Assembly: GCF_018614055.1 (NCBI RefSeq)
Contig: NZ_JAGGPB010000016.1
Coordinates: 1 to 64,000, forward strand
Direction of reading: 5' to 3'
Source: Streptomyces sp. ISL-98
GTDB taxonomy: Bacteria; Actinomycetota; Actinomycetes; Streptomycetales; Streptomycetaceae
DNA: 64,000 nt
Positions 42,074 through 50,959 of this stretch are shown here, in pieces; the stretch's first letter is position 1, and every line of letters starts with the position of its first letter. Under the pieces are notes generated by a model. It ran no database searches and had not been told where the DNA came from. It worked only from the letters and a program-made list of their open reading frames with translations. The position numbers and the translations under genes are program-made.

Positions 42074-42148
42074 TGTCGGCCCGACCACAGCCGGCGAACG
42101 GCTGCCCTTCCTCTGTGAGAGGTCGCGGGTTCACCATCCCGCCCCGAC
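42074..42148 (+). other. tRNA-like remnant (possible old attachment-site scar)
   Basis: GAGGTCGCGGGTTCACCATCCC has the look of a tRNA variable loop and T-arm (stem GCGGG/CCCGC, loop TTCACCAT, one base too long). CCCGACA after it can pair with TGTCGGC 74 nt upstream, giving a tRNA-sized unit, but no proper D-arm can be drawn. It may be a decayed tRNA or coincidence. Confidence 0.25.
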
Positions 42149-42164
42149 AGCCGAGGTGGCAGCC

Positions 42165-42206
42165 CCAGTCAGCCACTGCTCCGCGTGCGGAGCAGTGGCT
42201 GACTGG
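42165..42206 (-). terminator. 20-bp hairpin after the pirin gene
   Basis: Perfect 20-bp arms 42165-42184 and 42187-42206 with a 2-nt centre (GT), 36 nt past the pirin stop. An efficient terminator for pirin, and it also shields it from the array. Confidence 0.88.
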
Positions 42207-42241
42207 CCGAGAGCCCCTTGCCGGGAACGGGGTACGGTCCC

Positions 42242-43195
42242 CTAGGACTCGTCTGCGGGCACCTCCCCCAGCCGCCCCGCCTTGAAGTCATCAAACGCCT
42301 GGACCAGTTCGGCGTGGCTGTTCATCACGAACGGCCCGTAGTGCGCCATCGGCTCGCGGATCGGCTGCCCGCCCAGGATGACGACTTCCAGGGCCGGGGT
42401 GCTGGAGTCCTGCCGCTCGTCCGCGCGGACGGTCAGCGAGGAGCCCGCACCGAAGACGGCCGTCTGGCCGGTGTGCACGGGCCGGCGCTCCGCACCGACA
42501 CTGCCGCGCCCGGCCAGCACGTACGCGAGACCGTTGAAGTCCTCGCGCCAGGGCAGGGTGACCTCGGCCCCGGGGGCCAGCGTCGCGTGGATCATCGTGA
42601 TCGGCGTGTGGGTGATGCCGGGGCCCTGGTTGCCGTCCAGCTCACCGGCGATGACCCGGAGCAGCGCGCCGCCGTCCGGGGAGGTCAGCAGCTGCACGCT
42701 GCCACCGCGGATGTCCTGGTAGCGCGGCGCCATCATCTTGTCGCTGGCGGGAAGGTTCACCCACAGCTGGAGGCCGTGGAAGAGCCCGCCGGAGGTGACC
42801 AGCGCCTCCGGCGGCGCCTCGATGTGGAGGATGCCGGACCCGGCGGTCATCCACTGGGTGTCGCCGTTGGTGATGGTGCCGCCCCCACCGTTGGAGTCCT
42901 GGTGGTCGAAGATGCCGTCGATGATGTAGGTGACGGTCTCGAAGCCGCGGTGGGGGTGCCAGGGGGTGCCCTTGGGCTCCCCGGGGGCGTACTCCACCTC
43001 ACCCATCTGGTCCATCATGATGAACGGATCGAGGTGCTGGTAGTTGATGCCGGCGAAGGCACGGCGTACCGGGAAGCCCTCCCCTTCGAGACCGCCCGGT
43101 GCGGTCGTGACAGCCAGCACGGGACGCGCCACGGCGTCACCGGGTGCGGCGACCCTGGGAAGGGTCAGCGGGTTCTCGACGGTCACTGCGGGCAC
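42242..43195 (-). CDS. Pirin-family protein (quercetinase-like bicupin)
   Basis: 317 residues. N-terminal cupin with the metal-binding set HLDPFIMMD, GTPWHPHRGFETVTYIIDG and GSGILHIEAP (three His and a Glu); C-terminal cupin without ligands, as usual. Pirins act as quercetin 2,3-dioxygenases or as regulators of central and fatty-acid metabolism in Streptomyces. GTG 43195 has GAGGAGGCTGTC upstream, which decides against the ATG at 43252. A 15-bp MarR-type palindrome sits 26 bp before the start. A broken paralogue lies at 34776-35046. Confidence 0.9.
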   Translation of the reverse strand: MPAVTVENPLTLPRVAAPGDAVARPVLAVTTAPGGLEGEGFPVRRAFAGINYQHLDPFIMMDQMGEVEYAPGEPKGTPWHPHRGFETVTYIIDGIFDHQDSNGGGGTITNGDTQWMTAGSGILHIEAPPEALVTSGGLFHGLQLWVNLPASDKMMAPRYQDIRGGSVQLLTSPDGGALLRVIAGELDGNQGPGITHTPITMIHATLAPGAEVTLPWREDFNGLAYVLAGRGSVGAERRPVHTGQTAVFGAGSSLTVRADERQDSSTPALEVVILGGQPIREPMAHYGPFVMNSHAELVQAFDDFKAGRLGEVPADES

Positions 43196-43220
43196 GACAG
43201 CCTCCTCGGGTTGTTCATCA

Positions 43221-43235
43221 TTCAACTTAGTTGAA
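43221..43235. promoter_or_regulatory. Palindrome TTCAACTTAGTTGAA (putative MarR-type operator)
   Basis: Six-base arms around a 3-bp centre in the pirin promoter. MarR-family regulators bind AT-rich palindromes of this size and pirin genes are frequently under redox- or aromatic-responsive MarR control. No MarR gene is nearby. Confidence 0.65.
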
Positions 43236-43312
43236 GGGTGAACTTCCTGCAAGGCGGTCGATATTCCCCGACTGGTCCGAACGGCTTCTGTCAGCCGCCT
43301 GCGAAGCCGCGG

Positions 43313-43774
43313 CTAGCCATACATCCGGCGCATCGCGAAGTCGACCATCTGCTCCACCGCTTTCGCGTCGAAGACCATCCGGTGCTCGCCCTCCATGTCG
43401 AGGACGAAGCCGTACCCGGTGGGCAGCAGGTCGATCACCTCGGCGCCGGTGATCACGAAGTACTTGGACTCCTTGCCCGCGTACCTGCGCAGTTCCTTCA
43501 GCGAGGTGAACATCGGGATGACCGGCTGCTGGGTGTTGTGCAGCGCGAGGAATCCGGGGTTGTCGCCGCGCGGACAGTAGACCTTCGACGTGGCGAAGAT
43601 CTGCTGGAAGTCCTCGGCGGACAGCGACCCGGTGGTGAAGGCGCGCACCGCGTCGGCGAGCGAGGGCGGCGACGGCTCGGGGTAGAGCGGCTGCTCCCCG
43701 TAGCCGCCCTGGGGCGGGGGCTGCGGCGGGGCGTACTGCTGCTGGGCGCCCTGGTTCTGCTCGTACCCGTACAT
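43313..43774 (-). CDS. SseB-family protein
   Basis: 153 residues. A Gln/Pro/Tyr-rich leader (MYGYEQNQGAQQQYAPPQP) precedes the SseB N-terminal domain (SLADAVRAFTTGSLSAEDFQQIFATSKVYCPRGDNPGFLALHN, then VIPMFTSLKELRRYAGKES). The family links to serine-sensitivity and, in secretion pathogens, to effector systems; in actinomycetes its role is unknown. ATG 43774 is preferred to the TTG six bases upstream. Not near any secretion genes. Confidence 0.8.
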   Translation of the reverse strand: MYGYEQNQGAQQQYAPPQPPPQGGYGEQPLYPEPSPPSLADAVRAFTTGSLSAEDFQQIFATSKVYCPRGDNPGFLALHNTQQPVIPMFTSLKELRRYAGKESKYFVITGAEVIDLLPTGYGFVLDMEGEHRMVFDAKAVEQMVDFAMRRMYG

Positions 43775-43826
43775 GGCCAACAGCGTACTGAGTACGACCC
43801 CCCTCGTGGGCCGGCCGCCCGATCGC

Positions 43827-44462
43827 TCAGCCCGCGCTGCGCGGGAAGAACCTGATGGGCGTGTCTCCGGTGTACCGGAACTCGCCGCCGGGCAGGCAGT
43901 TCTCGATCCGTACCCTTCCCAGCCCGTCGCAGTGTTCCGCGCTCAGCGACATGAAGACCGTGGTCGTGTGCGGACCGACACTGAGCGGCGGCATCGGAGA
44001 CGTGGCGAAGAAGGCGAACGGAATCCTGTCGGCGAAGGCGATACGCCGCACGATCTCCGGACCGAAGGTGAAGGCCTCCTCCCGGTCCGTGCCGATGTCG
44101 TTGACGACGCGGACACCTTCGAGTTTCGAAAGGAAGTCGTCCATGGGGTTGGGCTCGGAGGGGGTGTAGCCGGCCGGGTACCGCGCACCCCGGGAGCTTG
44201 CGGCCGTACCCCAGCTCGCGAAGCTCCGGACCCACTGCTCACCCGCGAACGCCTCCCGGCAGGCGGGAGGGCCCATGATCCGTTCACTGATCCCGGGGAA
44301 CGTGTTGAGGTTGGTTCCGTCCGGAGACAGACAGTTGCGGTCCACGGGCGGCACCGCCGGCGCCTGGACAGTCCGAGCCTGCGCCACGCCGCCACACGCT
44401 GCGGCGAGCATCAGAACCAGCGCGGCGGACAGCACCGCGGAGCGGATCCGAGTGGGTCTCAT
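43827..44462 (-). CDS. Secreted protein of unknown function
   Basis: 211 residues. Signal peptide MRPTRIRSAVLSAALVLMLA AACGG; the AAAC could be an imperfect lipobox, otherwise cleavage falls near VAQA. The mature chain has four cysteines (NCL, ACRE, EHCDG, ENCL) and a folded composition with many aromatic residues. No family recognised. It ends 52 nt before sseB-like and is divergent from the acyl-CoA dehydrogenase gene. Confidence 0.65.
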   Translation of the reverse strand: MRPTRIRSAVLSAALVLMLAAACGGVAQARTVQAPAVPPVDRNCLSPDGTNLNTFPGISERIMGPPACREAFAGEQWVRSFASWGTAASSRGARYPAGYTPSEPNPMDDFLSKLEGVRVVNDIGTDREEAFTFGPEIVRRIAFADRIPFAFFATSPMPPLSVGPHTTTVFMSLSAEHCDGLGRVRIENCLPGGEFRYTGDTPIRFFPRSAG

Positions 44463-44648
44463 CGGCCACCATCTTTCGGCTTCGTCGTCGAGTCCACGAG
44501 CATCCCCCTTATCAGAAAATGCCCATATCGGACACGCCGATCATCTGCCGATTGCCCGGCCCCGGTCACCCCTCGCAGTGCGTCCCGCCGGGGGAGGCCG
44601 CCGGAGCATTGCACGCGTCACAGATCGCCCGATAGGGGTTGCTCTTAT

Positions 44649-44686
44649 TACCGACGGGTAGCATCATCGTAGCTACTTGCTAGTAG
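44649..44686. promoter_or_regulatory. Two palindromes upstream of the acyl-CoA dehydrogenase
   Basis: TACC-GACG-GGTA (44649-44660) and CTACT-TGCT-AGTAG (44673-44686) lie 48-85 bp before the start codon. The shape and the TACT/AGTA core recall TetR-type regulators of fatty-acid genes in actinomycetes. A regulator gene is not present here. Confidence 0.55.
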
Positions 44687-44733
44687 TAGATGTACGAGGA
44701 ACCTGCCTCCCGATCCTTAACGGAGCCGTTGCC

Positions 44734-46560
44734 ATGGGTCACTACAAGTCGAACCTCCGCGACATCGAGTTCAACCTCTTCGAGGTCCTCGGCCGCGACA
44801 AGCTGTACGGCACCGGCCCGTTCGCGGAGATGGACGTCGAGACCGCCAAGAGCATCCTCGACGAGCTCACCCGCCTCGCGGAGAACGACCTCGCCGCATC
44901 CTTCGCCGACATCGACCGCACCCCGCCGGTCTTCGACCCGGAGACCAACACCGCGCCGATCCCGGCCACGTTCAAGAAGAGCTACCAGGCCTTCATGGAC
45001 TCCGAGTACTGGCACCTCGGCCTCCCCGAGGAGATCGGCGGCACCACCGCCCCCGCGACCCTGATCTGGTCGTACGCCGAGCTCATCCTCGGCTCGAACC
45101 CGGCCGTCTGGATGTACTCCTCCGGCCCGGCCTTCGCCGGCGTCCTCTTCAACGAGGGCAACGAGGCGCAGAAGAAGATCGCGCAGATAGCGGTCGACAA
45201 GCAGTGGGGCTCCACCATGGTCCTCACCGAGCCGGACGCCGGCTCGGACGTGGGCGCGGGCCGTGCGAAGGCCATCCAGCAGGAGGACGGCTCCTGGCAC
45301 ATCGAGGGCGTGAAGCGCTTCATCACGTCCGGCGAGCACGACATGTCGGAGAACATCCTTCACTACGTGCTGGCGCGGCCGGAGGGTGCGGGACCCGGCA
45401 CCAAGGGCCTGTCCCTCTTCCTCGTCCCGAAGTACGAGTTCGACTGGGAGACCGGCGAGCTGGGCGCGCGCAACGGCGCCTACGCCACGAACGTCGAGCA
45501 CAAGATGGGCCTCAAGGCCTCCAACACGTGCGAGATGACCTTCGGCGACCAGCACCCCGCCAAGGGCTGGCTGATCGGTGACAGGCACGACGGCATCCGC
45601 CAGATGTTCCGCATCATCGAGTTCGCCCGCATGATGGTCGGCACGAAGGCCATCGCGACGCTCTCGACGGGTTACCTGAACGCTCTTGAGTACGCCAAGG
45701 AGCGCGTCCAGGGCCCCGACCTGGCGAACTTCATGGACAAGACCGCGCCCAAGGTCACCATCACGCACCACCCCGACGTGCGCCGCTCCCTGATGACGCA
45801 GAAGTCGTACGCCGAGGGCATGCGCGCCCTCGTGCTGTACACCGCGTCCGTCCAGGACGAGATCGCCGTCAAGGAAGCGGCGGGCGAGGACGTCAAGGCG
45901 CTGCACGCCATGAACGACCTGCTGCTGCCGATCGTCAAGGGCTACGGCTCCGAGAAGTCGTACGAGCAGCTGGCGCAGTCGCTCCAGACGTTCGGCGGCT
46001 CCGGGTACCTCCAGGAGTACCCGATCGAGCAGTACATCCGCGACGCGAAGATCGACACCCTCTACGAGGGCACCACCGCCATCCAGGGCCAGGACTACTT
46101 CTTCCGGAAGATCGTCCGCAACCAGGGCGCGGCGCTGAACTCGCTGGCCGAGGACATCAAGAAGTTCCTCGCGGTCGGCACCGGCGGCGAGGACCTGGCC
46201 GAGGCCCGCGACACGCTCGCCAAGGCGGCCGTGGACCTGGAGGCGATCGTCGGCGCGATGCTGACCGACCTCGCGGCCACCGAGAAGGACGTCAAGTCGA
46301 TCTACAAGGTCGGCCTGAACACCACCCGCCTGCTGATGGCCTCCGGTGACGTCGTCGTCGCGTACCTGCTGCTCAAGGGCGCGGCCGTGGCGGCCGAGAA
46401 GCTGCCGAACGCCTCCGCCAAGGACGTCCCCTTCTACACGGGCAAGATCGCGGCCGCGAAGTTCTTCGCCGCGAACGTGCTGCCGGGTGTGGGCGTGCAG
46501 CGTGCGCTGGCCGAGTCGGTCGACCAGTCGCTGATGGAGCTGGACGAGGCTGCTTTCTAG
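44734..46560 (+). CDS. Acyl-CoA dehydrogenase (FadE5-like)
   Basis: 608 residues, the length of the long FadE5-type enzymes. It starts [20 protein letters not shown], the distinctive FadE5 N-terminus. The FAD/substrate domain contains [12 protein letters not shown] and the C-terminal domain [24 protein letters not shown] with [11 protein letters not shown], where the catalytic glutamate is expected. It oxidises acyl-CoA to enoyl-CoA in beta-oxidation. ATG 44734 matches the family. Single gene with its own hairpin terminator and palindromic upstream sites. Confidence 0.93.
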   Translation: MGHYKSNLRDIEFNLFEVLGRDKLYGTGPFAEMDVETAKSILDELTRLAENDLAASFADIDRTPPVFDPETNTAPIPATFKKSYQAFMDSEYWHLGLPEEIGGTTAPATLIWSYAELILGSNPAVWMYSSGPAFAGVLFNEGNEAQKKIAQIAVDKQWGSTMVLTEPDAGSDVGAGRAKAIQQEDGSWHIEGVKRFITSGEHDMSENILHYVLARPEGAGPGTKGLSLFLVPKYEFDWETGELGARNGAYATNVEHKMGLKASNTCEMTFGDQHPAKGWLIGDRHDGIRQMFRIIEFARMMVGTKAIATLSTGYLNALEYAKERVQGPDLANFMDKTAPKVTITHHPDVRRSLMTQKSYAEGMRALVLYTASVQDEIAVKEAAGEDVKALHAMNDLLLPIVKGYGSEKSYEQLAQSLQTFGGSGYLQEYPIEQYIRDAKIDTLYEGTTAIQGQDYFFRKIVRNQGAALNSLAEDIKKFLAVGTGGEDLAEARDTLAKAAVDLEAIVGAMLTDLAATEKDVKSIYKVGLNTTRLLMASGDVVVAYLLLKGAAVAAEKLPNASAKDVPFYTGKIAAAKFFAANVLPGVGVQRALAESVDQSLMELDEAAF

Positions 46561-46601
46561 GCGGTCCGACCCACTTTCCACCTCTGGAAAACCCTCTGGC
46601 G

Positions 46602-46630
46602 ACGGGCCGGGCACTTGGTGCCCGGCCCGT
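46602..46630 (+). terminator. Terminator after the acyl-CoA dehydrogenase
   Basis: ACGGGCCGGGCAC (46602-46614), loop TTG, perfect inverse (46618-46630), then TG. Confidence 0.88.
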
Positions 46631-46659
46631 TGTCAGTGCACCGTGCGACTCTGGTTGGC

Positions 46660-47373
46660 ATGAGCTCAATGGAACCCCGCAGGGGGGGCTACTCCGTCCC
46701 GGCCGGCCGGCCGTACGCGCTCAATGAGCTGCGCGGAAAGCTCGGCTCGCTGGGCGACCAGATCGGCGACCTGTACGACGGCTCGCACCCGCTGGAGTAC
46801 GAACCGGTCGCCGACTCGCTGTACGTCGCCTTCAAGACGGCCGCCGACCTCGCCCCCGTCAAGAGCTACACCGGCTGCCCCCTGCACCCCAACGGCGCCA
46901 TCGACCCCGAGGCCCCGACGGGCTGGGGCCGCTGCCTCCTGTGCAACGACCGCCGCCGCCGCGGCGAGCGCAGCGTGCCCGCACCGGCCGAGCAGCGGCG
47001 CCTGGGCTATCCCGTGCCGGACCCGCCGTACACGCTGGATGTGCTCAAGGGTTACCTCCAGGGGGTCAACGACCGCGCGTTCTCCGTCACCGTCTCCTCC
47101 CCCGCCGAGGAGTTCGTGGAGCTCGCCGACACCCTGCACCGCGCCTTCATCGTGGCCCGCGAGCTGTCCCGTCCGCGCAACGCATCGGGCTGCGCCGACC
47201 ACCCCGGGTCGCCCATCGACCCGACCGCTCCGCCCGGCGAGGGCTGCCTGTTCTGTGTGGGCAGGCGCCGTCAGCAGCAGCGACCGCCGGGCGCCCCGCA
47301 GATGCTTCCGCAGGTGCGCCGGGGCGAGCGCCGGACGATACAGCGGCGCTTCGAACGGCCGCCCGGGCTGTAA
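46660..47373 (+). CDS. Protein with two tandem Cys-rich (zinc-knuckle-like) units
   Basis: 237 residues. Two copies of one unit follow each other: residues 20-110 (YALNELRGKLGSLGDQIGDL..., YTGCPLHPNGAIDPEAPTGW, GRCLLCNDRRRRGE) and 125-220 (YTLDVLKGYLQGVNDRAFSV..., ASGCADHPGSPIDPTAPPGE, GCLFCVGRRRQQQ). Each has a helical part and a Cys-x2-His ... Cys-x2-Cys site that could hold zinc, followed by an Arg-rich stretch. It could bind nucleic acid or protein. Start ATG 46660; ATG 46669 is also possible. Not a family I can name. Confidence 0.7.
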   Translation: MSSMEPRRGGYSVPAGRPYALNELRGKLGSLGDQIGDLYDGSHPLEYEPVADSLYVAFKTAADLAPVKSYTGCPLHPNGAIDPEAPTGWGRCLLCNDRRRRGERSVPAPAEQRRLGYPVPDPPYTLDVLKGYLQGVNDRAFSVTVSSPAEEFVELADTLHRAFIVARELSRPRNASGCADHPGSPIDPTAPPGEGCLFCVGRRRQQQRPPGAPQMLPQVRRGERRTIQRRFERPPGL

Positions 47374-47444
47374 TGCCCGCATCCGGTCTGTAACCTCCGC
47401 AACTATGAGGCGCTCCGTACAAGCGCGTCGTTAGGGTGAACCCC

Positions 47445-48743
47445 ATGAGCGCACCCCCCCGCTTCGACCGCGGCCACACCGACGACCTGATGTCCTTCCT
47501 GGCGGCCAGTCCGTCGCCGTATCACGCGGTGGCGAACGCCGCCGAGAGGCTGGAGAAGGCCGGCTTCCGGCAGGTCGCGGAGACCGACACCTGGGACGGC
47601 ACAGCAGGCGGCAAGTTCGTGCTGCGCGGCGGTGCGATCGTCGCCTGGTACGTGCCGGAGGGCGCCGGGACGCACACCCCGTTCCGGATCGTCGGCGCGC
47701 ACACCGACTCACCGCACCTGCATGTGAAGCCGCTGCCCGACATGGGCGCGGAGGGCTGGCGCCAGATCGCCATCGAGATCTACGGCGGGACGCTGCTCAA
47801 CACCTGGCTCGACCGGGACCTGGGCATCGCCGGGCGGCTGACGCTGCGCGACGGCTCGTACCGGCTGGTCAACATCGACCGGGCGCTGCTGCGCGTGCCG
47901 CAGCTGGCCGTGCACCTGGACCGGTCGGTGAACACCGACGGCCTCAAGCTCGACCGGCAGCGGCACATGCAGCCCATCTGGGGCCTGGGCGACGTCAACG
48001 AAGGGGACCTGATCCGGTTCCTGGAGGAGGAAGAGGGGCTCGCGGAGGGCGAGGTCGCCGGCTGGGACCTGATGGCCCACAGCATCGAGCGCCCGTCCTA
48101 CCTGGGCCGTGACCGCGAACTGCTGGCCGGTCCGCGCATGGACAACCTGCTGTCCGTGCACGCGGGCGTCGCGGCGCTGGCGGCCGTCAGCGCGGCGGAC
48201 GACGCCTCCCTCCCGTACATCCCGGTGCTCGCCGCCTTCGACCACGAGGAGAACGGCTCGCAGTCCGACACGGGCGCCGACGGGCCGCTGCTCGGCACCG
48301 TCCTGGAGCGCTCGGTGTTCGCACGCGGCGGCAGTTACGAGGACAGGGCGCGCGCCTTCGCCGGGACGATCTGTCTGTCCTCCGACACCGGGCACGCGGT
48401 CCACCCCAACTACACGGAGCGCCACGACCCGACGCATCAGCCGCGCGCCAACGGCGGCCCGATCCTCAAGGTCAACGTCAACATGCGGTACGCGACGGAC
48501 GGCAGCGGGCAGGCCGTGTTCGCGGCGGCGTGCGAGAAGGCGGACGTGCCGTGGCAGAACTTCGTGTCGAACAACTCGATGCCGTGCGGCACGACGATCG
48601 GGCCGATCACCTCGGCGAGGCACGGCATCCAGACCGTCGACATCGGCGTCGCGATCCTCTCCATGCACAGTGCGCGTGAGCTGTGCGGGGCGGACGATCC
48701 TCACATGCTGGCGAACGCGATGAAGGCGTTCCTGGAGAGCTGA
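47445..48743 (+). CDS. M18 family aminopeptidase
   Basis: 432 residues, aspartyl-aminopeptidase-type metalloprotease that removes N-terminal acidic or neutral residues. Zinc ligands are seen in VGAHTDSPHLHVKP (His), DHEENGSQSDTGADG (Glu pair and Asp), and at the end GTTIGPITSARHGIQTVDIG, SMHSARE (His). ATG 47445 (MSAPPRF) chosen over the GTG nine bases earlier. The gene ends before an inverted repeat that separates it from the DUF6458 gene. Confidence 0.93.
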   Translation: MSAPPRFDRGHTDDLMSFLAASPSPYHAVANAAERLEKAGFRQVAETDTWDGTAGGKFVLRGGAIVAWYVPEGAGTHTPFRIVGAHTDSPHLHVKPLPDMGAEGWRQIAIEIYGGTLLNTWLDRDLGIAGRLTLRDGSYRLVNIDRALLRVPQLAVHLDRSVNTDGLKLDRQRHMQPIWGLGDVNEGDLIRFLEEEEGLAEGEVAGWDLMAHSIERPSYLGRDRELLAGPRMDNLLSVHAGVAALAAVSAADDASLPYIPVLAAFDHEENGSQSDTGADGPLLGTVLERSVFARGGSYEDRARAFAGTICLSSDTGHAVHPNYTERHDPTHQPRANGGPILKVNVNMRYATDGSGQAVFAAACEKADVPWQNFVSNNSMPCGTTIGPITSARHGIQTVDIGVAILSMHSARELCGADDPHMLANAMKAFLES

Positions 48744-48779
48744 GCGGTTCGGCCGAACCGCCAACTGCGCCTTGAAGCA

Positions 48780-48829
48780 TGGCTGTTCCGGGTCCGGGTA
48801 CTCGCGTACCTACCAGCCCGGAACAGCCA
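48780..48829 (+). terminator. Nested hairpin between M18 peptidase and DUF6458 genes
   Basis: TGGCTGTTCCGGG (48780-48792) pairs with CCCGGAACAGCCA (48817-48829); the loop can form GGTAC/GTACC. It ends 20 nt before the next start codon, so it might attenuate that gene as well as terminate the first. Confidence 0.6.
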
Positions 48830-48849
48830 ATACTCCGGAGGCGAGATCC

Positions 48850-49077
48850 ATGGGCATGGGCGGCTGCATCGTCCTCGTCGCAGTGGGGGCGATCCTCACA
48901 TTCGCCACCGACTGGGAGATGGAAAGCGTCAACCTCGACCTGGTCGGTCTCATCATGATGCTCGTCGGCATCATCGGCATCGCGGTGTACACGAGCGTCC
49001 TCAAGCGGCGCCGCACCACACATCTGCCACCTGCCGACGCGCCGCTGGTCGAAGAGCGCTACCGGCACTACGACTGA
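48850..49077 (+). CDS. DUF6458-type small membrane protein
   Basis: 75 residues with two spans (about 3-22 and 27-48): MGMGGCIVLVAVGAILTFAT, DLVGLIMMLVGIIGIAVYTS, then a basic tail KRRRTTHLP. Matches the small actinobacterial family with MGxGGxIxLxAxGAIL at the start. GGAGGCGA precedes ATG 48850. Its 3' end overlaps the convergent thioredoxin-NHL gene by 10 nt. Function unknown. Confidence 0.8.
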   Translation: MGMGGCIVLVAVGAILTFATDWEMESVNLDLVGLIMMLVGIIGIAVYTSVLKRRRTTHLPPADAPLVEERYRHYD

Positions 49078-50897
49078 TCGTCCATACCGGCAAGGACCAG
49101 ACCCAGCCGGGCCGTTCCCTCCGCAGTGATGCGGACGGGGACGCCCCAGTCCTGCTGGTGCACATGGCAGGCCGGGTACTCGTTGGCCGGGTCGTCGTCG
49201 CACGACGCCGCCATGGCCGAGACATGCAGGACACCCTCGGTCACGCCGTCGGCCAGCACCAGCTCCCGGCTCAGGTCGGTCCCCGCGCCCTCACCCGAAA
49301 CCAGCAGCTCCGGCGGGGTCGACGACACCAGCAGCCTGGTGGAGGGCCCGTACCTGAGGTCCAGCTTCTGCCCGGCCGGCGCCTGGAAGATGACGTCCAG
49401 CCGAAGCTCCCCGGGGGCCACGTCCGTCGCCGCCCGCTGGGTGCGGTGGGCCCGGGCCTCCACCCGTACCGCTTCGTCCGGCAGCCGCAGCCGGGTCAGC
49501 CGGTGGCGGCCGGATTCGACGACGACGATGTCCTCGCCGACGAGTACGGCGCCACTGGGCTCCCTCAAGTCCGTTGCCAGGGTGGTCACTTCGTCCGTAG
49601 CCGGATCGAATCGCCGCAGTGCGTGGTTGTACGTGTCGCTCACGGCCACCGACCCGTCCGGCAGCGCGGTCACACCGAGCGGGTGCTGGAGCAGCGCCTG
49701 TCCGGCGGCTCCGTCCCGGTGCCCGAAGTCGAAGAGACCGGTCCCGACGGCGGTGTGCACCACCATGTCCTTGTCGACGTACCGCAGCGCACTCGTCTCG
49801 GAGTCGGCCACCCACAGCCGGTCGCCGTCCGCCGCGAGCCCCGAGGGCTGGGCGAACCACGCCTCGGCCGCAGGACCGTCCACCAGCCCCTCGTTGGTCG
49901 TCCCGGCGGCGACCTCGACGGTGCCGCTGTCCGGGTCGTACGTCCACAGCTGGTGTACGCCGGCCATCGCGATCCACACCTTGCCCTGCCACCAGGCGAC
50001 GTCCCACGGCGAGGAGAGCGACACCTCGCGGGCCGGTCCGGCGGTCGGCTCGCCCTGCATCCACTGGAAGCCTGTGCCGCCCAGGGTGCTCACCGTGCCG
50101 GTCTCCGGGTCGAAGCGCCGAATCAGGTGGTTCACCGTGTCCGCGACCGCCACGGTTCCGTCCGGCAACAGAGCGAGGCCCTGCGGCTCCTGGAACCGGG
50201 CTCGCTCCGCGGAACCGTCCGTCGTCCCACGGCTGCCCTGGCCGATCTGCCGTACGACCGTCTCCCCGTCCCCCTCCAACTCCACGAGCTGGTGCCGCGT
50301 CGTATCGCTGACCAGGAAGTTCCCGGAGGGCAGCACCACCGCCTTGCCGGGAAAGCGCAGATCGGTGGCGACCGGCTCGGGCGCGACATACGGCCCGTCA
50401 CCGCGCCGCAGCGTGCCCTTGGCTTCGTGCGCCGTCTCCAGCTCCTCGACGAGCTTCTCGATGGCGTGCGCGTGCCCCTCGCCCGCGTGCTGGGCGACGA
50501 CGTAACCCTCGGGGTCGATCACGACGAGCGTGGGCCAGGCCCGTACGGCGTACTGCTTCCAGGTGGCGAGCTCCGGGTCGTCGAGGACCGGGTGGTGCAC
50601 CTCATAGCGCTCGACGGCGTCGACGACGGCCTGGTGCTCGGCCTCGTGCACGAACTTCGGGGAGTGGACGCCGATGATCACCACGGTGTCGCGGTGCTTC
50701 TCCTCCAGCTCGCGCAGCTCGTCGAGGACATGCAGGCAGTTGATGCAGCAGAAGGTCCAGAAATCCAGGATCACGATGCGTCCTCGCAGGTCAGCGAGGG
50801 TGTAGTCGGTGCCACCTGTATTCAGCCAGCCGCCCTTGCCGACGAGCTCGGGGGCGCGGACACGGGCATGACGCAGAGCGGGGGACGCATCGTTCAT
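49068..50897 (-). CDS. Thioredoxin-like protein with NHL beta-propeller
   Basis: 609 residues. N-terminal thioredoxin fold with FWTFCCINCLHVLDELREL (Cys50, Cys51, Cys54; the redox pair is CINC), then at about 170-500 six NHL repeats (for example FQEPQGLALLPDGTVAVADTVNHLIRRF and HPLGVTALPDGSVAVSDTYNHALRRF) forming a propeller, and a C-terminal beta domain with two cysteines (ASCDDDPANEYPACHVH). Homologous to NHLRC2-type proteins. No signal peptide, so cytoplasmic. ATG 50897. Confidence 0.88.
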   Translation of the reverse strand: MNDASPALRHARVRAPELVGKGGWLNTGGTDYTLADLRGRIVILDFWTFCCINCLHVLDELRELEEKHRDTVVIIGVHSPKFVHEAEHQAVVDAVERYEVHHPVLDDPELATWKQYAVRAWPTLVVIDPEGYVVAQHAGEGHAHAIEKLVEELETAHEAKGTLRRGDGPYVAPEPVATDLRFPGKAVVLPSGNFLVSDTTRHQLVELEGDGETVVRQIGQGSRGTTDGSAERARFQEPQGLALLPDGTVAVADTVNHLIRRFDPETGTVSTLGGTGFQWMQGEPTAGPAREVSLSSPWDVAWWQGKVWIAMAGVHQLWTYDPDSGTVEVAAGTTNEGLVDGPAAEAWFAQPSGLAADGDRLWVADSETSALRYVDKDMVVHTAVGTGLFDFGHRDGAAGQALLQHPLGVTALPDGSVAVSDTYNHALRRFDPATDEVTTLATDLREPSGAVLVGEDIVVVESGRHRLTRLRLPDEAVRVEARAHRTQRAATDVAPGELRLDVIFQAPAGQKLDLRYGPSTRLLVSSTPPELLVSGEGAGTDLSRELVLADGVTEGVLHVSAMAASCDDDPANEYPACHVHQQDWGVPVRITAEGTARLGLVLAGMDDQS

Positions 50898-50959
50898 GGA
50901 CCCAGGGTGCCACCCCTGTTCATGGCCGGGCTCCACCAGGGCGTGTCCGGCGGCCATCG

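Noticed and set aside
42074..42148. An intact tRNA gene
   Set aside because: T-arm loop has an extra base, no D-arm can be drawn and the anticodon stem has a mismatch; listed only as a remnant.
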